From positions 751,394 to 815,393 of the forward strand of contig NZ_KN050846.1 of NCBI RefSeq assembly GCF_000746845.1: a stretch of 64,000 nucleotides of DNA. The letters run 5' to 3'. This document shows positions 45,885-54,034 of this stretch, one piece after another. The notes beneath the pieces are model-generated. The model worked only from the letters and a program-made list of their open reading frames with translations. It did no database searches and was not told where the DNA came from. The first letter of the stretch is position 1; each line of letters starts with the position of its first letter. The stretch is from Altibacter lentus. GTDB taxonomy: Bacteria > Bacteroidota > Bacteroidia > Flavobacteriales > Flavobacteriaceae. Position numbers and translations under genes: made by a program.

Positions 45885-45892
45885 TATTTTTG
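45885..45892 (+). promoter_or_regulatory. -7 box of prfB
   Basis: TATTTTTG, exact consensus, 14 bases before the ATG. A TTG at 45869-45871 is only 13 bases away, closer than the normal -33 spacing. Confidence 0.5.
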
Positions 45893-45906
45893 TTGAAAAC
45901 TTAGCT

Positions 45907-47014
45907 ATGATTACATACGATCAGCTTAAAGATCTTAGAGATCGCCTGGATGCGTTAAGGAGGTATCTTTGACGTTGCCGGAAAGCGAATAGAAATTACC
46001 AACGACGAAGAGAAAACCTTCGATCCCAACTTTTGGAATAACCCACAGGAAGCCGAAGCTTTTATGAAAATCCTTCGGAATAAAAAGAAATGGGTCACCG
46101 ATTATGAAACGGCTGTCACACTCACCGACGATGCCGAGGTGATCTTTGAATTCTTTAAAGAAGGAGAAGGAACTGCCGAAAACGTGGAGACCCGCTACGA
46201 GGAGGCCCTCGAAGCGATTGAAGCATTGGAGTTTAGGAACATGCTGAGTGAAGAAGGGGACGATCTAAGTGCGGTACTTCAGATCACGGCAGGCGCCGGA
46301 GGCACCGAAAGTTGCGATTGGGCCGGCATGCTCATGCGTATGTATCTCATGTGGGCCGAAAAAAACGGTTTTAAGGTAAAAGAACTCAACTTTCAAGCAG
46401 GAGACGTTGCCGGTGTTAAGACGGTCACCCTTGAAATTGAGGGCGATTATGGCTTTGGTTGGTTGAAGAGCGAGAATGGGGTGCATCGATTGGTACGGAT
46501 CTCTCCTTTCGACAGTAATGCGAAGCGGCACACAAGCTTTGCAAGCGTGTACGTATATCCGCTTGCCGATGATTCGATCGAGATCGACATCAATCCTGCC
46601 GATATTTCCTGGGATTTTGCTCGAAGCAGTGGCGCTGGGGGCCAAAATGTGAATAAAGTTGAAACAAAGGCCATACTCACCCATCATCCCAGTGGTATTG
46701 TGATCCATAACAGTGAAACGCGATCGCAGTTGGAAAATCGTGAGAAAGCAATGCAAATGTTAAAATCGCAACTGTATGAGATCGAACTTCGGAAACAACA
46801 GGCGCAACGTGCAGAGATCGAGAACAGCAAGATGGCGATCGAGTGGGGTTCACAAATACGGAACTATGTCCTGCACCCCTACAAACTGGTAAAAGATGTG
46901 CGAACCGGTCATGAAAGCGGTAACACAGATGCGATTCTGGACGGACAGATCGACGGTTTTTTAAAAGCGTATTTGATGATGACCGGGCAAGGAGAAAAAA
47001 GCGAGGAATTATAA
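45907..47014 (+). CDS. prfB: Peptide chain release factor 2, programmed +1 frameshift
   Basis: 368-residue release factor made from two frames. The first 21 codons (from ATG at 45907) run to an in-frame TGA at 45970-45972; reading resumes in the +1 frame at GAC 45971. This is the classical RF2 autoregulation site, in which low RF2 lets the ribosome shift. The class II stop-reading motif SPF is at residues 199-201 and the peptidyl-hydrolysis GGQ at 244-246. A frame opening only at 46064 would lack the N-terminal domain and is not the real gene. No usable T-run terminator follows on this strand. Confidence 0.95.
45957..45973 (+). promoter_or_regulatory. RF2 recoding site
   Basis: AAGGAGG (45957-45963), a 3-base spacer and CTT TGA C (45967-45973). 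Order and spacing equal those of E. coli prfB, where the internal Shine-Dalgarno sequence and the slow TGA drive the +1 shift. Confidence 0.93.
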
Positions 47015-47058
47015 AAAAACAAAGGGAACTTGATTTAAAAACACCAACGTTCCCTTTG
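47012..47058 (-). terminator. Expression-platform terminator of the TPP-like riboswitch
   Basis: Minus-strand arms CAAAGGGAAC (47058-47049) and GTTCCCTTTG (47029-47020), extended inside by UUGGU/AUCAA, followed by seven T residues that end at the prfB stop codon. On the plus strand no T run follows, so it works only for minus-strand transcripts. Confidence 0.8.
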
Positions 47059-47061
47059 CAA

Positions 47062-47140
47062 ATCATATTCCTTCAGTTGGCATTACCCGACGAAGTTCTA
47101 TGGGTATATTCTCAGCTATAAATTAGCACCCCAATATGAT
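47062..47140 (-). ncRNA. TPP riboswitch-like aptamer, orphan
   Basis: Read on the minus strand, the RNA shows a perfect 8-base P1 (AUCAUAUU 47140-47133 with AAUAUGAU 47069-47062), GGGGUGC (47132-47126), GCUGAGA (around 47116-47110), UACCC (47106-47102), then GAAC, UAAUGCC and GAAGGAA. These are the THI-box hallmarks in the right order. The P4/P5 arm departs from consensus: CCUGAUC and GCGUAGGG read CUUCGUC and ACUGAAGG. A terminator follows 3 bases after P1. No thiamine gene lies downstream: the RNA runs into the 3' end of prfB, antisense. TPP aptamer identity is firm; function is open. Confidence 0.85.
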
Positions 47141-47144
47141 AGAC

Positions 47145-47152
47145 TAAATATA
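47145..47152 (-). promoter_or_regulatory. -7-like box for the riboswitch RNA
   Basis: Minus-strand TATATTTA, one mismatch to TAnnTTTG. It ends 4 bases before P1 of the aptamer, so a transcript started here would begin at the aptamer. No TTG at the right distance. Confidence 0.35.
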
Positions 47153-47222
47153 CAACAAAATATTTATTTACTATTCTCTTTATCAAATATTTAACATCAA
47201 AAAAAAGATAACGATTATTTAG

Positions 47223-47255
47223 TTGAAAGCGATTCGAGATGAATGGCTATCTTTG
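47223..47255 (+). promoter_or_regulatory. Promoter of the 158-residue gene
   Basis: TTG (47223-47225), a 22-base spacer and TATCTTTG (47248-47255), close to the consensus. The TTG start codon is 27 bases further. Confidence 0.6.
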
Positions 47256-47282
47256 GTGTGAACCTAAAAGAACTATCAATAT

Positions 47283-47759
47283 TTGAAACCCGCCAGCCTT
47301 GCACAACTAAAGAAAGAACTGAAACACAAATCGGTTGACGAACTGCAAGCGCTTGTCATTCGATTGACAAAACACAAGACAGAAAACAAAGAGCTCCTCA
47401 CCTATTTACTGTTTGATGTAGAAGATGAAGCGGGTTTTATTCAAAATACCAAGGAAGAACTGGATCGTTATTTTTCAGAAATACATCACACCAATTTTTA
47501 CTATATCAAAAAAAGCTTGCGAAAGATCCTTCGCATTCTAAAGCGGTACATTCGGTATTCTCAAAACAAGGAGACTGAGGTAGAGTTATTACTCTATTTT
47601 TGTGAGAAGATGTCAGCTTTCAGCCCTTCTATTCAAAAGAACAAGGCTATGTTGTATGTCTACGATAAGCAGAAGGAATTGATCGAGCGAAAGATCAAGG
47701 CACTTCATGAAGACCTGCAATTTGATTATACCGCCGAACTTAAATCGCTACCCTTTTAA
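47283..47759 (+). CDS. Conserved alpha-helical protein, unknown
   Basis: 158 residues, basic, predicted almost wholly alpha-helical, no signal peptide or cysteine cluster. It begins MKPASLAQLKKELKHKSVDELQAL, and the middle IKKSLRKILRILKRYIRYSQNKETEVELLLYFC is a long amphipathic helix pair. I recall similar sequences in other flavobacteria that start at the same MKPA, so the TTG at 47283 is taken as start codon; the nearest ATGs upstream are out of frame. Function unknown. An ArsC-like gene follows after 42 bases. Confidence 0.7.
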   Translation: MKPASLAQLKKELKHKSVDELQALVIRLTKHKTENKELLTYLLFDVEDEAGFIQNTKEELDRYFSEIHHTNFYYIKKSLRKILRILKRYIRYSQNKETEVELLLYFCEKMSAFSPSIQKNKAMLYVYDKQKELIERKIKALHEDLQFDYTAELKSLPF

Positions 47760-47801
47760 GAAACTCACAAAACACTAATAATCTAAAATTTCCAACTTAA
47801 A

Positions 47802-48143
47802 ATGATCACGCTATACCACAATCCCCGTTGCAGCAAATCCCGAGAATGTAACACACACCTTACTTCCTTAACGGAAGAAGTACAGGTCATCAATTACATG
47901 GAAACACCGTTCACCAAAACACAACTTAAGGAACTGCTTAAAAAATTAGGGATCTCTCCTATAGAACTTGTTCGTACCAATGAAGCGATCTGGAAATCCG
48001 ATTACAAAGGAAAAGAATTGACCGACGCCCAGATCATTACAGCCATGGTAACGCATCCACGGTTAATACAACGCCCTATTGTAGTAAAAGGAGCTAAGGC
48101 AGTGATCGGCAGACCCTTGGAAGCGGTAGATTCAATTTTATAA
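47802..48143 (+). CDS. ArsC-like (Spx/arsenate reductase) protein
   Basis: 113-residue thioredoxin-fold protein of the ArsC/YffB family. The N-terminal HNPRCSKSRE carries the single redox cysteine Cys10, and LIQRPIVVKGAKAVIGRP supplies the arginine that binds the oxyanion in ArsC. It uses glutathione or glutaredoxin in arsenate reduction, or may act as a more general thiol protein; no arsenic pump or regulator lies nearby, which makes arsenic resistance uncertain. It is co-oriented with the preceding helical protein. Confidence 0.83.
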   Translation: MITLYHNPRCSKSRECNTHLTSLTEEVQVINYMETPFTKTQLKELLKKLGISPIELVRTNEAIWKSDYKGKELTDAQIITAMVTHPRLIQRPIVVKGAKAVIGRPLEAVDSIL

Positions 48144-48169
48144 TTAGCCTTTACTTATTTAACAAAAAT

Positions 48170-48204
48170 TTGGCATAAGCGGCTTAAACCTGCCTGTATT
48201 TTCG
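48170..48204 (+). promoter_or_regulatory. Promoter of the outer-membrane receptor gene
   Basis: TTG (48170-48172), 24-base spacer, TATTTTCG (48197-48204, one mismatch to TAnnTTTG). Start codon 25 bases further. Confidence 0.4.
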
Positions 48205-48228
48205 CAGTCGAAAGAAGTAAAACCGACA

Positions 48229-50703
48229 ATGAAAAAAATTTTTGCCCTGCTACTTTTAGTAGCCACAGCCACCGTTTTTTCGCAACGTGCTGAAAACAAC
48301 GGCCCTGTTACCGTTTCAGGAAAGATTATAGAAGATGGAACGAATATTCCCTTAGAATATGCAACTGTTGCCTTTATCGACCAAAATAAGAATATTGTAA
48401 CCGGCGGAATTACGGACATAGATGGTAACTACGCCATCGATGTAGCTCCCGGAGTTTATACCGTTCAATTTGAATTTATTTCCTACAAGACCAAACAACT
48501 TCCCAATCAGCGGTTATTTGAGGATACCACTCTCCCCACCATGACCTTAGCAGTAGATGCCGCCAGTCTTGACGAAGTTGTGATTAGGGCAGAGACCACT
48601 GAGGTGCAGGTGCGATTGGACAAGAAGATATACAACATTGGAAAAGACCTCACTACCAGTGGAGCCACGGTAAGTGATGCGCTTAACAATGTTCCTTCGG
48701 TGAATGTGGATGTGGAAGGAGCCATTAGTTTGCGCGGGAATGAGAATGTACGTATTCTCATCAACGGAAAACCATCTGCCATTGCAGGATTTGGTTCAAC
48801 CGATGCCTTGCGACAATTGCCGGCCGAATCCATTGAACGCGTAGAGGTGATCACTTCTCCTTCTGCGCGATATGATGCCGAAGGTACGGCAGGTATTATT
48901 AATATTATCCTTCGGAAAGAAAAGACCTTAGGATTAAACGGTTCTATCCAAACCAATCTGGGAATCCCAATAAGCAGCGGTATCACCGGTAACATCAATT
49001 TGCGTACGGACAAATTCAATATTTTTAACACCACCGGAATTCGCTACAGTGATGCTCCCGGAAATGCTTATTTTGAAAATTTATACTTTTCAGATACTCG
49101 TGAGAATCCATTGGTGATCGAAGATCGCGATTACGATCGTTTACGTAAAGGATTCAATACCAACTTGGGGTTTGAATATTTCCTTACGGACAATTCCTCA
49201 ATTACGGCAACCGGATTTCTAAGAACGGGAGACAACGAAGATGTCACTACCAATATTACCAATGAATTTAACCGAAGTAATGCACTTGCGGTAAGCAGAA
49301 CACGAATTGAAACTGAAACCGAAGAAGATGAAAGCTATCAATTCTCGCTTAATTACGTAAATAATTTTAGTGAGGACGGTCATAAACTTACCGCCGATTT
49401 CCAGTATGAGAATGATACAGAGACCGAAAAATCCTTTATTGAGGAGCGAAATACCTTTCCGGTTTCCCAAGAACTCTCTGCCGAAGACATTACAACTGTA
49501 GAAGATCAGCAAGAATATTTGGCACAAATCGATTATGTTTTGCCTATTGGCGAAAATGCCCAGTTTGAAGCCGGATATCGTGGAAATTTTGAAGAAACTG
49601 TTACCGACTATCTCCTATTGGAAGAAGTGGGAACAAGCGGAAGCTTTGTAAGAAACGACAGCTTGTCCAATATCTTTACTTACAATGAAAATGTACATGC
49701 ATTATACTCGCAATACGGAAATAAGTTCGGGAAGTTCTCCTTTTTACTTGGGTTGCGAATGGAGAACACACAATTAAAAGGAAAGGTAGACGCCGAAGAT
49801 GTGGGTGGTTCGGGCAATGACGACCTCAATATCAATTTTGATAAGAACTATACGGGCTTATTTCCTACAGTAAATTTAATTTACGAATTAGGAGAAAGCG
49901 AGAACGTAACCCTAGGTTACAATAGACGTATCAACAGACCTCGCAGCTGGTTTATAAACCCCTTTCCATCGCGGTCCAGCGAAGCGAATGTGTTTCAAGG
50001 GAATCCGAATTTAGATCCTGCTTATGCAAGCGCATTCGATCTTGGATATTTAAAGCGATGGGGGAAATTCACACTAACGTCCTCTATTTATTATCAATAC
50101 GAAACCGATTCTTTTGAACGTATTCAGGAAGACACCGGAGAATTGACCCCTAATGGAATTCCCATCATTCGAACCATTCCAATTAACTTGTCCACCAATC
50201 AACGTTATGGTTTTGAAGCCGGAGCACTCTACAATCCGTTAAAATGGCTACGTCTTAATGGTAGTTTCAATTTCTTTAAGTTCGTGACCGACGGAGCGTT
50301 CAACGGTGTGGATTACGGTGCTGAAAATACAAGTTGGTTCGCTCGTGGAAGTGCCAAAGTGACCCTACCTGCGAAGATCGATTGGCAAACAAATGCCTTT
50401 TATCGGGGACCGAGCAATAATGCACAAACAGAAACAGAAGGGCTCTTATCTGTAGATCTTGCTCTAAGTAAAGATATCATCAATGACAATGCGACTTTGG
50501 CCTTCAATGTAAGTGATCTGTTCAACACAAGAAAGCGACAGTCACTTACTGAAACTGAAACGTTTAGAAGTTACAGCGAATTTCAATGGAGACAACGTCA
50601 ATTCACATTCTCTTTTACGTATCGATTCAACGAACAGAAAAAGCGTCAGCGGGGCCGTGGAGATGGCAACGGTGGAGATGACGACTTCGATTTCGAGGGT
50701 TAG
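48229..50703 (+). CDS. Outer-membrane beta-barrel protein with CarboxypepD-like domain
   Basis: 824 residues. Signal peptide (about 1-18, ATVFSQ), CarboxypepD-regulatory-like domain (about 28-110), plug-like region (about 120-225; SLRGNENVRILINGKPSA and ITSPSARYDAEGTAGIINI) and a barrel ending FTFSFTYRF near residue 802. This is the OMP_b-brl_3 family, relatives of TonB receptors common in Bacteroidota; the ligand is unknown. About 20 residues follow the final strand: a basic block (EQKKRQRGRG) and then an acidic glycine-rich end. A terminator follows. Confidence 0.85.
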   Translation: MKKIFALLLLVATATVFSQRAENNGPVTVSGKIIEDGTNIPLEYATVAFIDQNKNIVTGGITDIDGNYAIDVAPGVYTVQFEFISYKTKQLPNQRLFEDTTLPTMTLAVDAASLDEVVIRAETTEVQVRLDKKIYNIGKDLTTSGATVSDALNNVPSVNVDVEGAISLRGNENVRILINGKPSAIAGFGSTDALRQLPAESIERVEVITSPSARYDAEGTAGIINIILRKEKTLGLNGSIQTNLGIPISSGITGNINLRTDKFNIFNTTGIRYSDAPGNAYFENLYFSDTRENPLVIEDRDYDRLRKGFNTNLGFEYFLTDNSSITATGFLRTGDNEDVTTNITNEFNRSNALAVSRTRIETETEEDESYQFSLNYVNNFSEDGHKLTADFQYENDTETEKSFIEERNTFPVSQELSAEDITTVEDQQEYLAQIDYVLPIGENAQFEAGYRGNFEETVTDYLLLEEVGTSGSFVRNDSLSNIFTYNENVHALYSQYGNKFGKFSFLLGLRMENTQLKGKVDAEDVGGSGNDDLNINFDKNYTGLFPTVNLIYELGESENVTLGYNRRINRPRSWFINPFPSRSSEANVFQGNPNLDPAYASAFDLGYLKRWGKFTLTSSIYYQYETDSFERIQEDTGELTPNGIPIIRTIPINLSTNQRYGFEAGALYNPLKWLRLNGSFNFFKFVTDGAFNGVDYGAENTSWFARGSAKVTLPAKIDWQTNAFYRGPSNNAQTETEGLLSVDLALSKDIINDNATLAFNVSDLFNTRKRQSLTETETFRSYSEFQWRQRQFTFSFTYRFNEQKKRQRGRGDGNGGDDDFDFEG

Positions 50704-50726
50704 GATTCAAAGGTAATTTGCCACAT

Positions 50727-50760
50727 AAAAAAAGGAGCTACTGTGTAGCTCCTTTTTTTA
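50727..50760. terminator. Bidirectional terminator
   Basis: AAAAAAAGGAGCTA and TAGCTCCTTTTTTT, nearly perfect arms, serving the receptor gene and the convergent 56-residue gene. Confidence 0.88.
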
Positions 50761-50779
50761 TATAATTTAAATGCAGTTA

Positions 50780-50950
50780 TTACGCTTCTCTTTCTTTTCT
50801 TTTTGCTTCACGTTTCAATTTCCAATTCTCGTACAACGCTCCTCCTATCCAATAAGGAATAAAAGAAATTAAAAAGATCATCAACCAAAAGCCAATGGTC
50901 AAGATGGTCAAGAATGCTAAAAATCCTAAGTATTGATCAAATTCGAACAT
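50780..50950 (-). CDS. Small membrane protein, 56 residues
   Basis: Starts MFEFDQYLGFLAF at the ATG at 50950; the open frame extends 27 codons upstream without a family reason to use them. One long hydrophobic segment (about 8-38, LGFLAFLTILTIGFWLMIFLISFIP) precedes a basic cytosolic tail (KLKREAKRKEREA). Function unknown. It is divergent from fumC and ends close to a shared terminator. Confidence 0.6.
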   Translation of the reverse strand: MFEFDQYLGFLAFLTILTIGFWLMIFLISFIPYWIGGALYENWKLKREAKRKEREA

Positions 50951-51052
50951 AATAAAACGTGTTTTTCTAAGACGTTTCAAAGATAGTGGGATTTTTTCAG
51001 AAAAAACAATAAAAAATTCTGAATTATTCACCGGAAATTAACCGTTCTCTGG

Positions 51053-51083
51053 TTGAGTACCTTTACCTATTTCAGTACCTTTG
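51053..51083 (+). promoter_or_regulatory. Consensus promoter of fumC
   Basis: TTG (51053-51055), 20-base spacer, TACCTTTG (51076-51083), full match to the Bacteroidota consensus. ATG 24 bases further. The spacer contains a further AGTACCTTT copy, so the region is a short direct repeat. Confidence 0.7.
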
Positions 51084-51106
51084 TACTGCTTTTTGAAACG
51101 TATATT

Positions 51107-52501
51107 ATGGACTATAGAATTGAAAAAGATACCATGGGTGAGGTAAAAGTACCTGCCAATAAATTATGGGGCGCTCAAACCGAACGCTCCCGAAATAACT
51201 TTAAAATAGGAACCCCGGCTTCCATGCCTTTGGAAATCGTCTATGGTTTCGCCTATTTAAAAAAAGCTGCCGCGTACACCAATTGCGAACTAGGAGTCCT
51301 TTCTGAAGAAAAACGCGATCTTATCGCCCAGGTATGTGATGAGATCTTGACCGGTAAGCACGACGAACAGTTTCCTTTGGTGATTTGGCAAACCGGAAGC
51401 GGGACTCAGAGCAATATGAATGTGAATGAGGTGATCGCCAACCGAGCACATCAATTGGCGGGTAAAAAGATTGGTGAGGGTGATAAAACATTGCAACCTA
51501 ATGACGATGTGAATAAATCGCAGTCCTCTAACGACACCTTTCCTACAGGGATGCATATTGCGGCATATAAGAAGCTTATCGAGAATACTATTCCGGGCGT
51601 ACAGCAACTTCACAAGACCTTGCTTCAAAAATCCGAAGATTTTAAAAAAGTGGTAAAAATTGGACGTACTCATTTAATGGATGCCACGCCCTTAACGTTG
51701 GGACAAGAGTTTAGCGGTTATGCCTCACAACTGGAACACGGTTTGATCGCATTACAGAACACGCTGCCCCATCTTGCACAATTGGCCTTGGGAGGAACTG
51801 CCGTGGGTACGGGAATCAATACTCCTGAAGGGTATTCTGAAAACGTTGCCTCGTTTATTGCAAAATTTACAGACCTTCCCTTTATCACGGCAAAAAATAA
51901 ATTTGAAGCTCTTGCAGCACATGATGCTATTGTAGAGTCGCACGGCGCTTTAAAACAATTGGCCGTAGCGCTCAACAAGATCGCAAATGACATTAGAATG
52001 CTGGCCAGTGGCCCTCGAAGCGGAATTGGAGAGATCATCATACCTGCAAACGAACCCGGTTCTTCCATCATGCCCGGAAAGGTGAATCCTACGCAATGTG
52101 AAGCACTCACCATGGTATGCGCACAAGTTGTAGGAAATGATATGGCCATAGCTGTGGGAGGAATGCAAGGTCACTACGAATTGAATGTATTCAAGCCCGT
52201 CATGGCTGCTAATTTCCTGCAATCTGCACAACTGATAGGCGATGCTTGCGTATCTTTCGATGTACATTGTGCGCAGGGAATCGAACCAAATTACGATGTG
52301 ATCAAGAAACAATTGAACAATTCTCTTATGCTGGTCACAGCTCTTAACCCTAAAATCGGGTATTACAAAGCTGCTGAAATAGCCAATACGGCCCATAAAA
52401 ACGGTACTACCTTAAAAGAAGAAGCGGTGAATCTTGGTTATCTTACTGCCGAAGAATTTGACGCCTGGGTAAAACCCGAGGATATGGTTGGGAAGCTGTA
52501 A
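51107..52501 (+). CDS. fumC: Fumarate hydratase, class II
   Basis: 464-residue tetrameric enzyme, reversible hydration of fumarate to malate in the citric-acid cycle. The signature [16 protein letters not shown] lies near residue 318, and [19 protein letters not shown] and [14 protein letters not shown] hold the substrate-binding residues. It has no iron-sulfur cysteines, so it tolerates oxygen. The ATG at 51107 follows the consensus promoter; the open frame extends upstream across the promoter and is not coding there. It is a single-gene unit. Confidence 0.96.
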   Translation: MDYRIEKDTMGEVKVPANKLWGAQTERSRNNFKIGTPASMPLEIVYGFAYLKKAAAYTNCELGVLSEEKRDLIAQVCDEILTGKHDEQFPLVIWQTGSGTQSNMNVNEVIANRAHQLAGKKIGEGDKTLQPNDDVNKSQSSNDTFPTGMHIAAYKKLIENTIPGVQQLHKTLLQKSEDFKKVVKIGRTHLMDATPLTLGQEFSGYASQLEHGLIALQNTLPHLAQLALGGTAVGTGINTPEGYSENVASFIAKFTDLPFITAKNKFEALAAHDAIVESHGALKQLAVALNKIANDIRMLASGPRSGIGEIIIPANEPGSSIMPGKVNPTQCEALTMVCAQVVGNDMAIAVGGMQGHYELNVFKPVMAANFLQSAQLIGDACVSFDVHCAQGIEPNYDVIKKQLNNSLMLVTALNPKIGYYKAAEIANTAHKNGTTLKEEAVNLGYLTAEEFDAWVKPEDMVGKL

Positions 52502-52528
52502 AAACCAATACCTGCAAATAAATCGTAC

Positions 52529-52559
52529 ATAGCCGGGAATACATCTCGGCTATTTTTTG
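52529..52559 (+). terminator. Terminator of fumC
   Basis: ATAGCCGGGA and TCTCGGCTAT (one G-U pair) around a 5-base loop, then six T residues. Confidence 0.8.
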
Positions 52560-52568
52560 TGTTAAAAT

Positions 52569-52625
52569 ATCGATTAAACGCAAATTTATTAGGTGAAATG
52601 TATTTTTTGTGTATATTCGAATACC
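52569..52625 (+). promoter_or_regulatory. Promoter block shared with the 11.0-kb lipoprotein gene
   Basis: ATCGAT (52569-52574), TGTATTTTTT from 52599, and TATATTCG (52612-52619) within GTAT-N6-ATAC. Aligns gaplessly with 10957-11013. Both genes also share CCTACTTAT just before the start codon. Confidence 0.65.
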
Positions 52626-52647
52626 CAAATTATTAAAACCTACTTAT

Positions 52648-53961
52648 ATGAGGCTACGATTTTTACCCCTCGCGTTGTGTCTTGTATTTGCCTTTTTTGT
52701 GAGTCCGCTTACAGTATTTTCGGCAAATAACACATCCATGAATCGCTCGGAACTCCTTGCTTTTAAAGCGACTTCAAAAAAATTAATTGAGTTAAAAACA
52801 CCGGACACCCCGGTGGGCACACTCCCCAAAACAAATACATATAAATCCCCGAAAAGCAGTTTGGCGTATCACAATACGATCAACGCAACGAGCCTTCAAT
52901 ATTCATTGATTGAGGAAAATTCCTACAATAATGCAGTAATTTCTACAGGAAGTTTGGAAAATGCTTCCGAAGTTATGATGGCAACTACGCCGCTTGCTGC
53001 ACAAAAATTAGCCGTCTCCTTTAAAAATGGAATGTACTACGGTTTTGCAATCATGGTGATACTATTGAACCTTGTTTGCTTTTTCCTTTTTGATGAGAAG
53101 TTATTCTTACATTATTCTCTGGCACTAACGGGCTTTATAAGCGCGTTCTTCTTTAATGACGGATTGTTTGCCTTTTTCGGACTTGATATAATTTCAAATA
53201 CCGCGGCCTTGCAATCGACCTTACTGCTATTCGCAGTAGGATTTGCTGCTTCATTTGCCTCAAAATACCTGAGTTTAAGTGAGCATTTTCCCAAATTGCG
53301 ATGGGTGACCATGGCACTGTTGGGAATAACTGCTGTAACAGCTACGGTGGCATGGATTTCGGAAACCACAATTTTGGCGACGATTACCAATGCCGTTCTC
53401 ATGAGTATCATGATTACCTATTTTGTAGTAGGTGCACTGTTGTTCAGCAGGAAGAATTATCCTAAATTTTACGTGATCGCTACCTGCATACCCTTATTGT
53501 TTGCAATCGATTTCTTTGTATTAAAGAATATAGGAAGCGACTTTCTAATGACGCAAACGTACCATTTAAAAGCTGCTCTTCTGGTAGAAATGCTGGTTAT
53601 TAGCTATGCAATTGTATATCGCATGCGTGCTATCAAGGAAGAAAATCAGTTGCGTCAAACAGAGCTTCGCATCTTTCTAAAGCGTCAAGAGGTAATGAAC
53701 CGTAAGAATGCAGCAAAGCTTATGGAGGATGTTTATTTAGAAAATTTGATCATGCATTACGATCTCGACGGATTGGAAATCAAGCTTCTTCAATATATTT
53801 CAGAAGGAAAAGATAATGCGAAAATAGCTCGAAAACTTAAAACTACCGAAAACGATATCGAATTTCTAACCAAAGAACTATATCACAAATTGGAGATCAG
53901 CGAACAGATTCAAGAGGATTACCGCATGGTCGACAATCAGCCGGACTATATCTATAACTAG
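52648..53961 (+). CDS. Membrane protein with 7TM-DISM-like segment and LuxR-like HTH
   Basis: 437 residues. Signal peptide (about 1-25, TVFSA), an extracytoplasmic region to about 125, then about seven hydrophobic segments (130-335) and a cytosolic helical linker (about 335-375). The C-terminal part LDGLEIKLLQYISEGKDNAKIARKLKTTEN resembles a LuxR-type helix-turn-helix, whose usual pattern is ExxVLxxxAxGxxNxxIAxxLxxS. The last helix is acidic and less typical, so the domain is degenerate. The ATG at 52648 is the start, since it begins the signal peptide. A membrane-tethered regulator is the natural reading, and its promoter twin at 11.0 kb hints at a regulon. Confidence 0.75.
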   Translation: MRLRFLPLALCLVFAFFVSPLTVFSANNTSMNRSELLAFKATSKKLIELKTPDTPVGTLPKTNTYKSPKSSLAYHNTINATSLQYSLIEENSYNNAVISTGSLENASEVMMATTPLAAQKLAVSFKNGMYYGFAIMVILLNLVCFFLFDEKLFLHYSLALTGFISAFFFNDGLFAFFGLDIISNTAALQSTLLLFAVGFAASFASKYLSLSEHFPKLRWVTMALLGITAVTATVAWISETTILATITNAVLMSIMITYFVVGALLFSRKNYPKFYVIATCIPLLFAIDFFVLKNIGSDFLMTQTYHLKAALLVEMLVISYAIVYRMRAIKEENQLRQTELRIFLKRQEVMNRKNAAKLMEDVYLENLIMHYDLDGLEIKLLQYISEGKDNAKIARKLKTTENDIEFLTKELYHKLEISEQIQEDYRMVDNQPDYIYN

Positions 53962-54000
53962 CCCCCCAATATATCCCCGACCAAATACCAACTAATGGCG

Positions 54001-54034
54001 AAAAGGATAAGCTTTAAAAAGCTTATCCTTTTTT
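54001..54034. terminator. Bidirectional terminator overlapping the ccsBA stop
   Basis: AAGGATAAGCTTT and AAAGCTTATCCTT with a 2-base loop and T runs on both sides. The stop codon of the minus-strand ccsBA gene lies within the hairpin. Confidence 0.88.

Noticed and set aside
46064-47014. prfB taken as a gene starting at the ATG at 46064
   Set aside because: This would drop the N-terminal domain; the 21-codon leader at 45907 and the CTT TGA C site explain the full-length protein.
47020-47058. The 47.02-47.06 kb hairpin as the terminator of prfB
   Set aside because: On the plus strand the stem is followed by CAAATCAT rather than T; the T run lies on the minus-strand side.
46677-47066. 129-codon minus-strand open frame starting inside the TPP-like aptamer and running antisense to prfB
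   Set aside because: It follows the prfB codon pattern on the opposite strand, the product is cysteine- and serine-rich without any domain, and its start lies in P1 of the aptamer. The riboswitch is better read as an RNA element.
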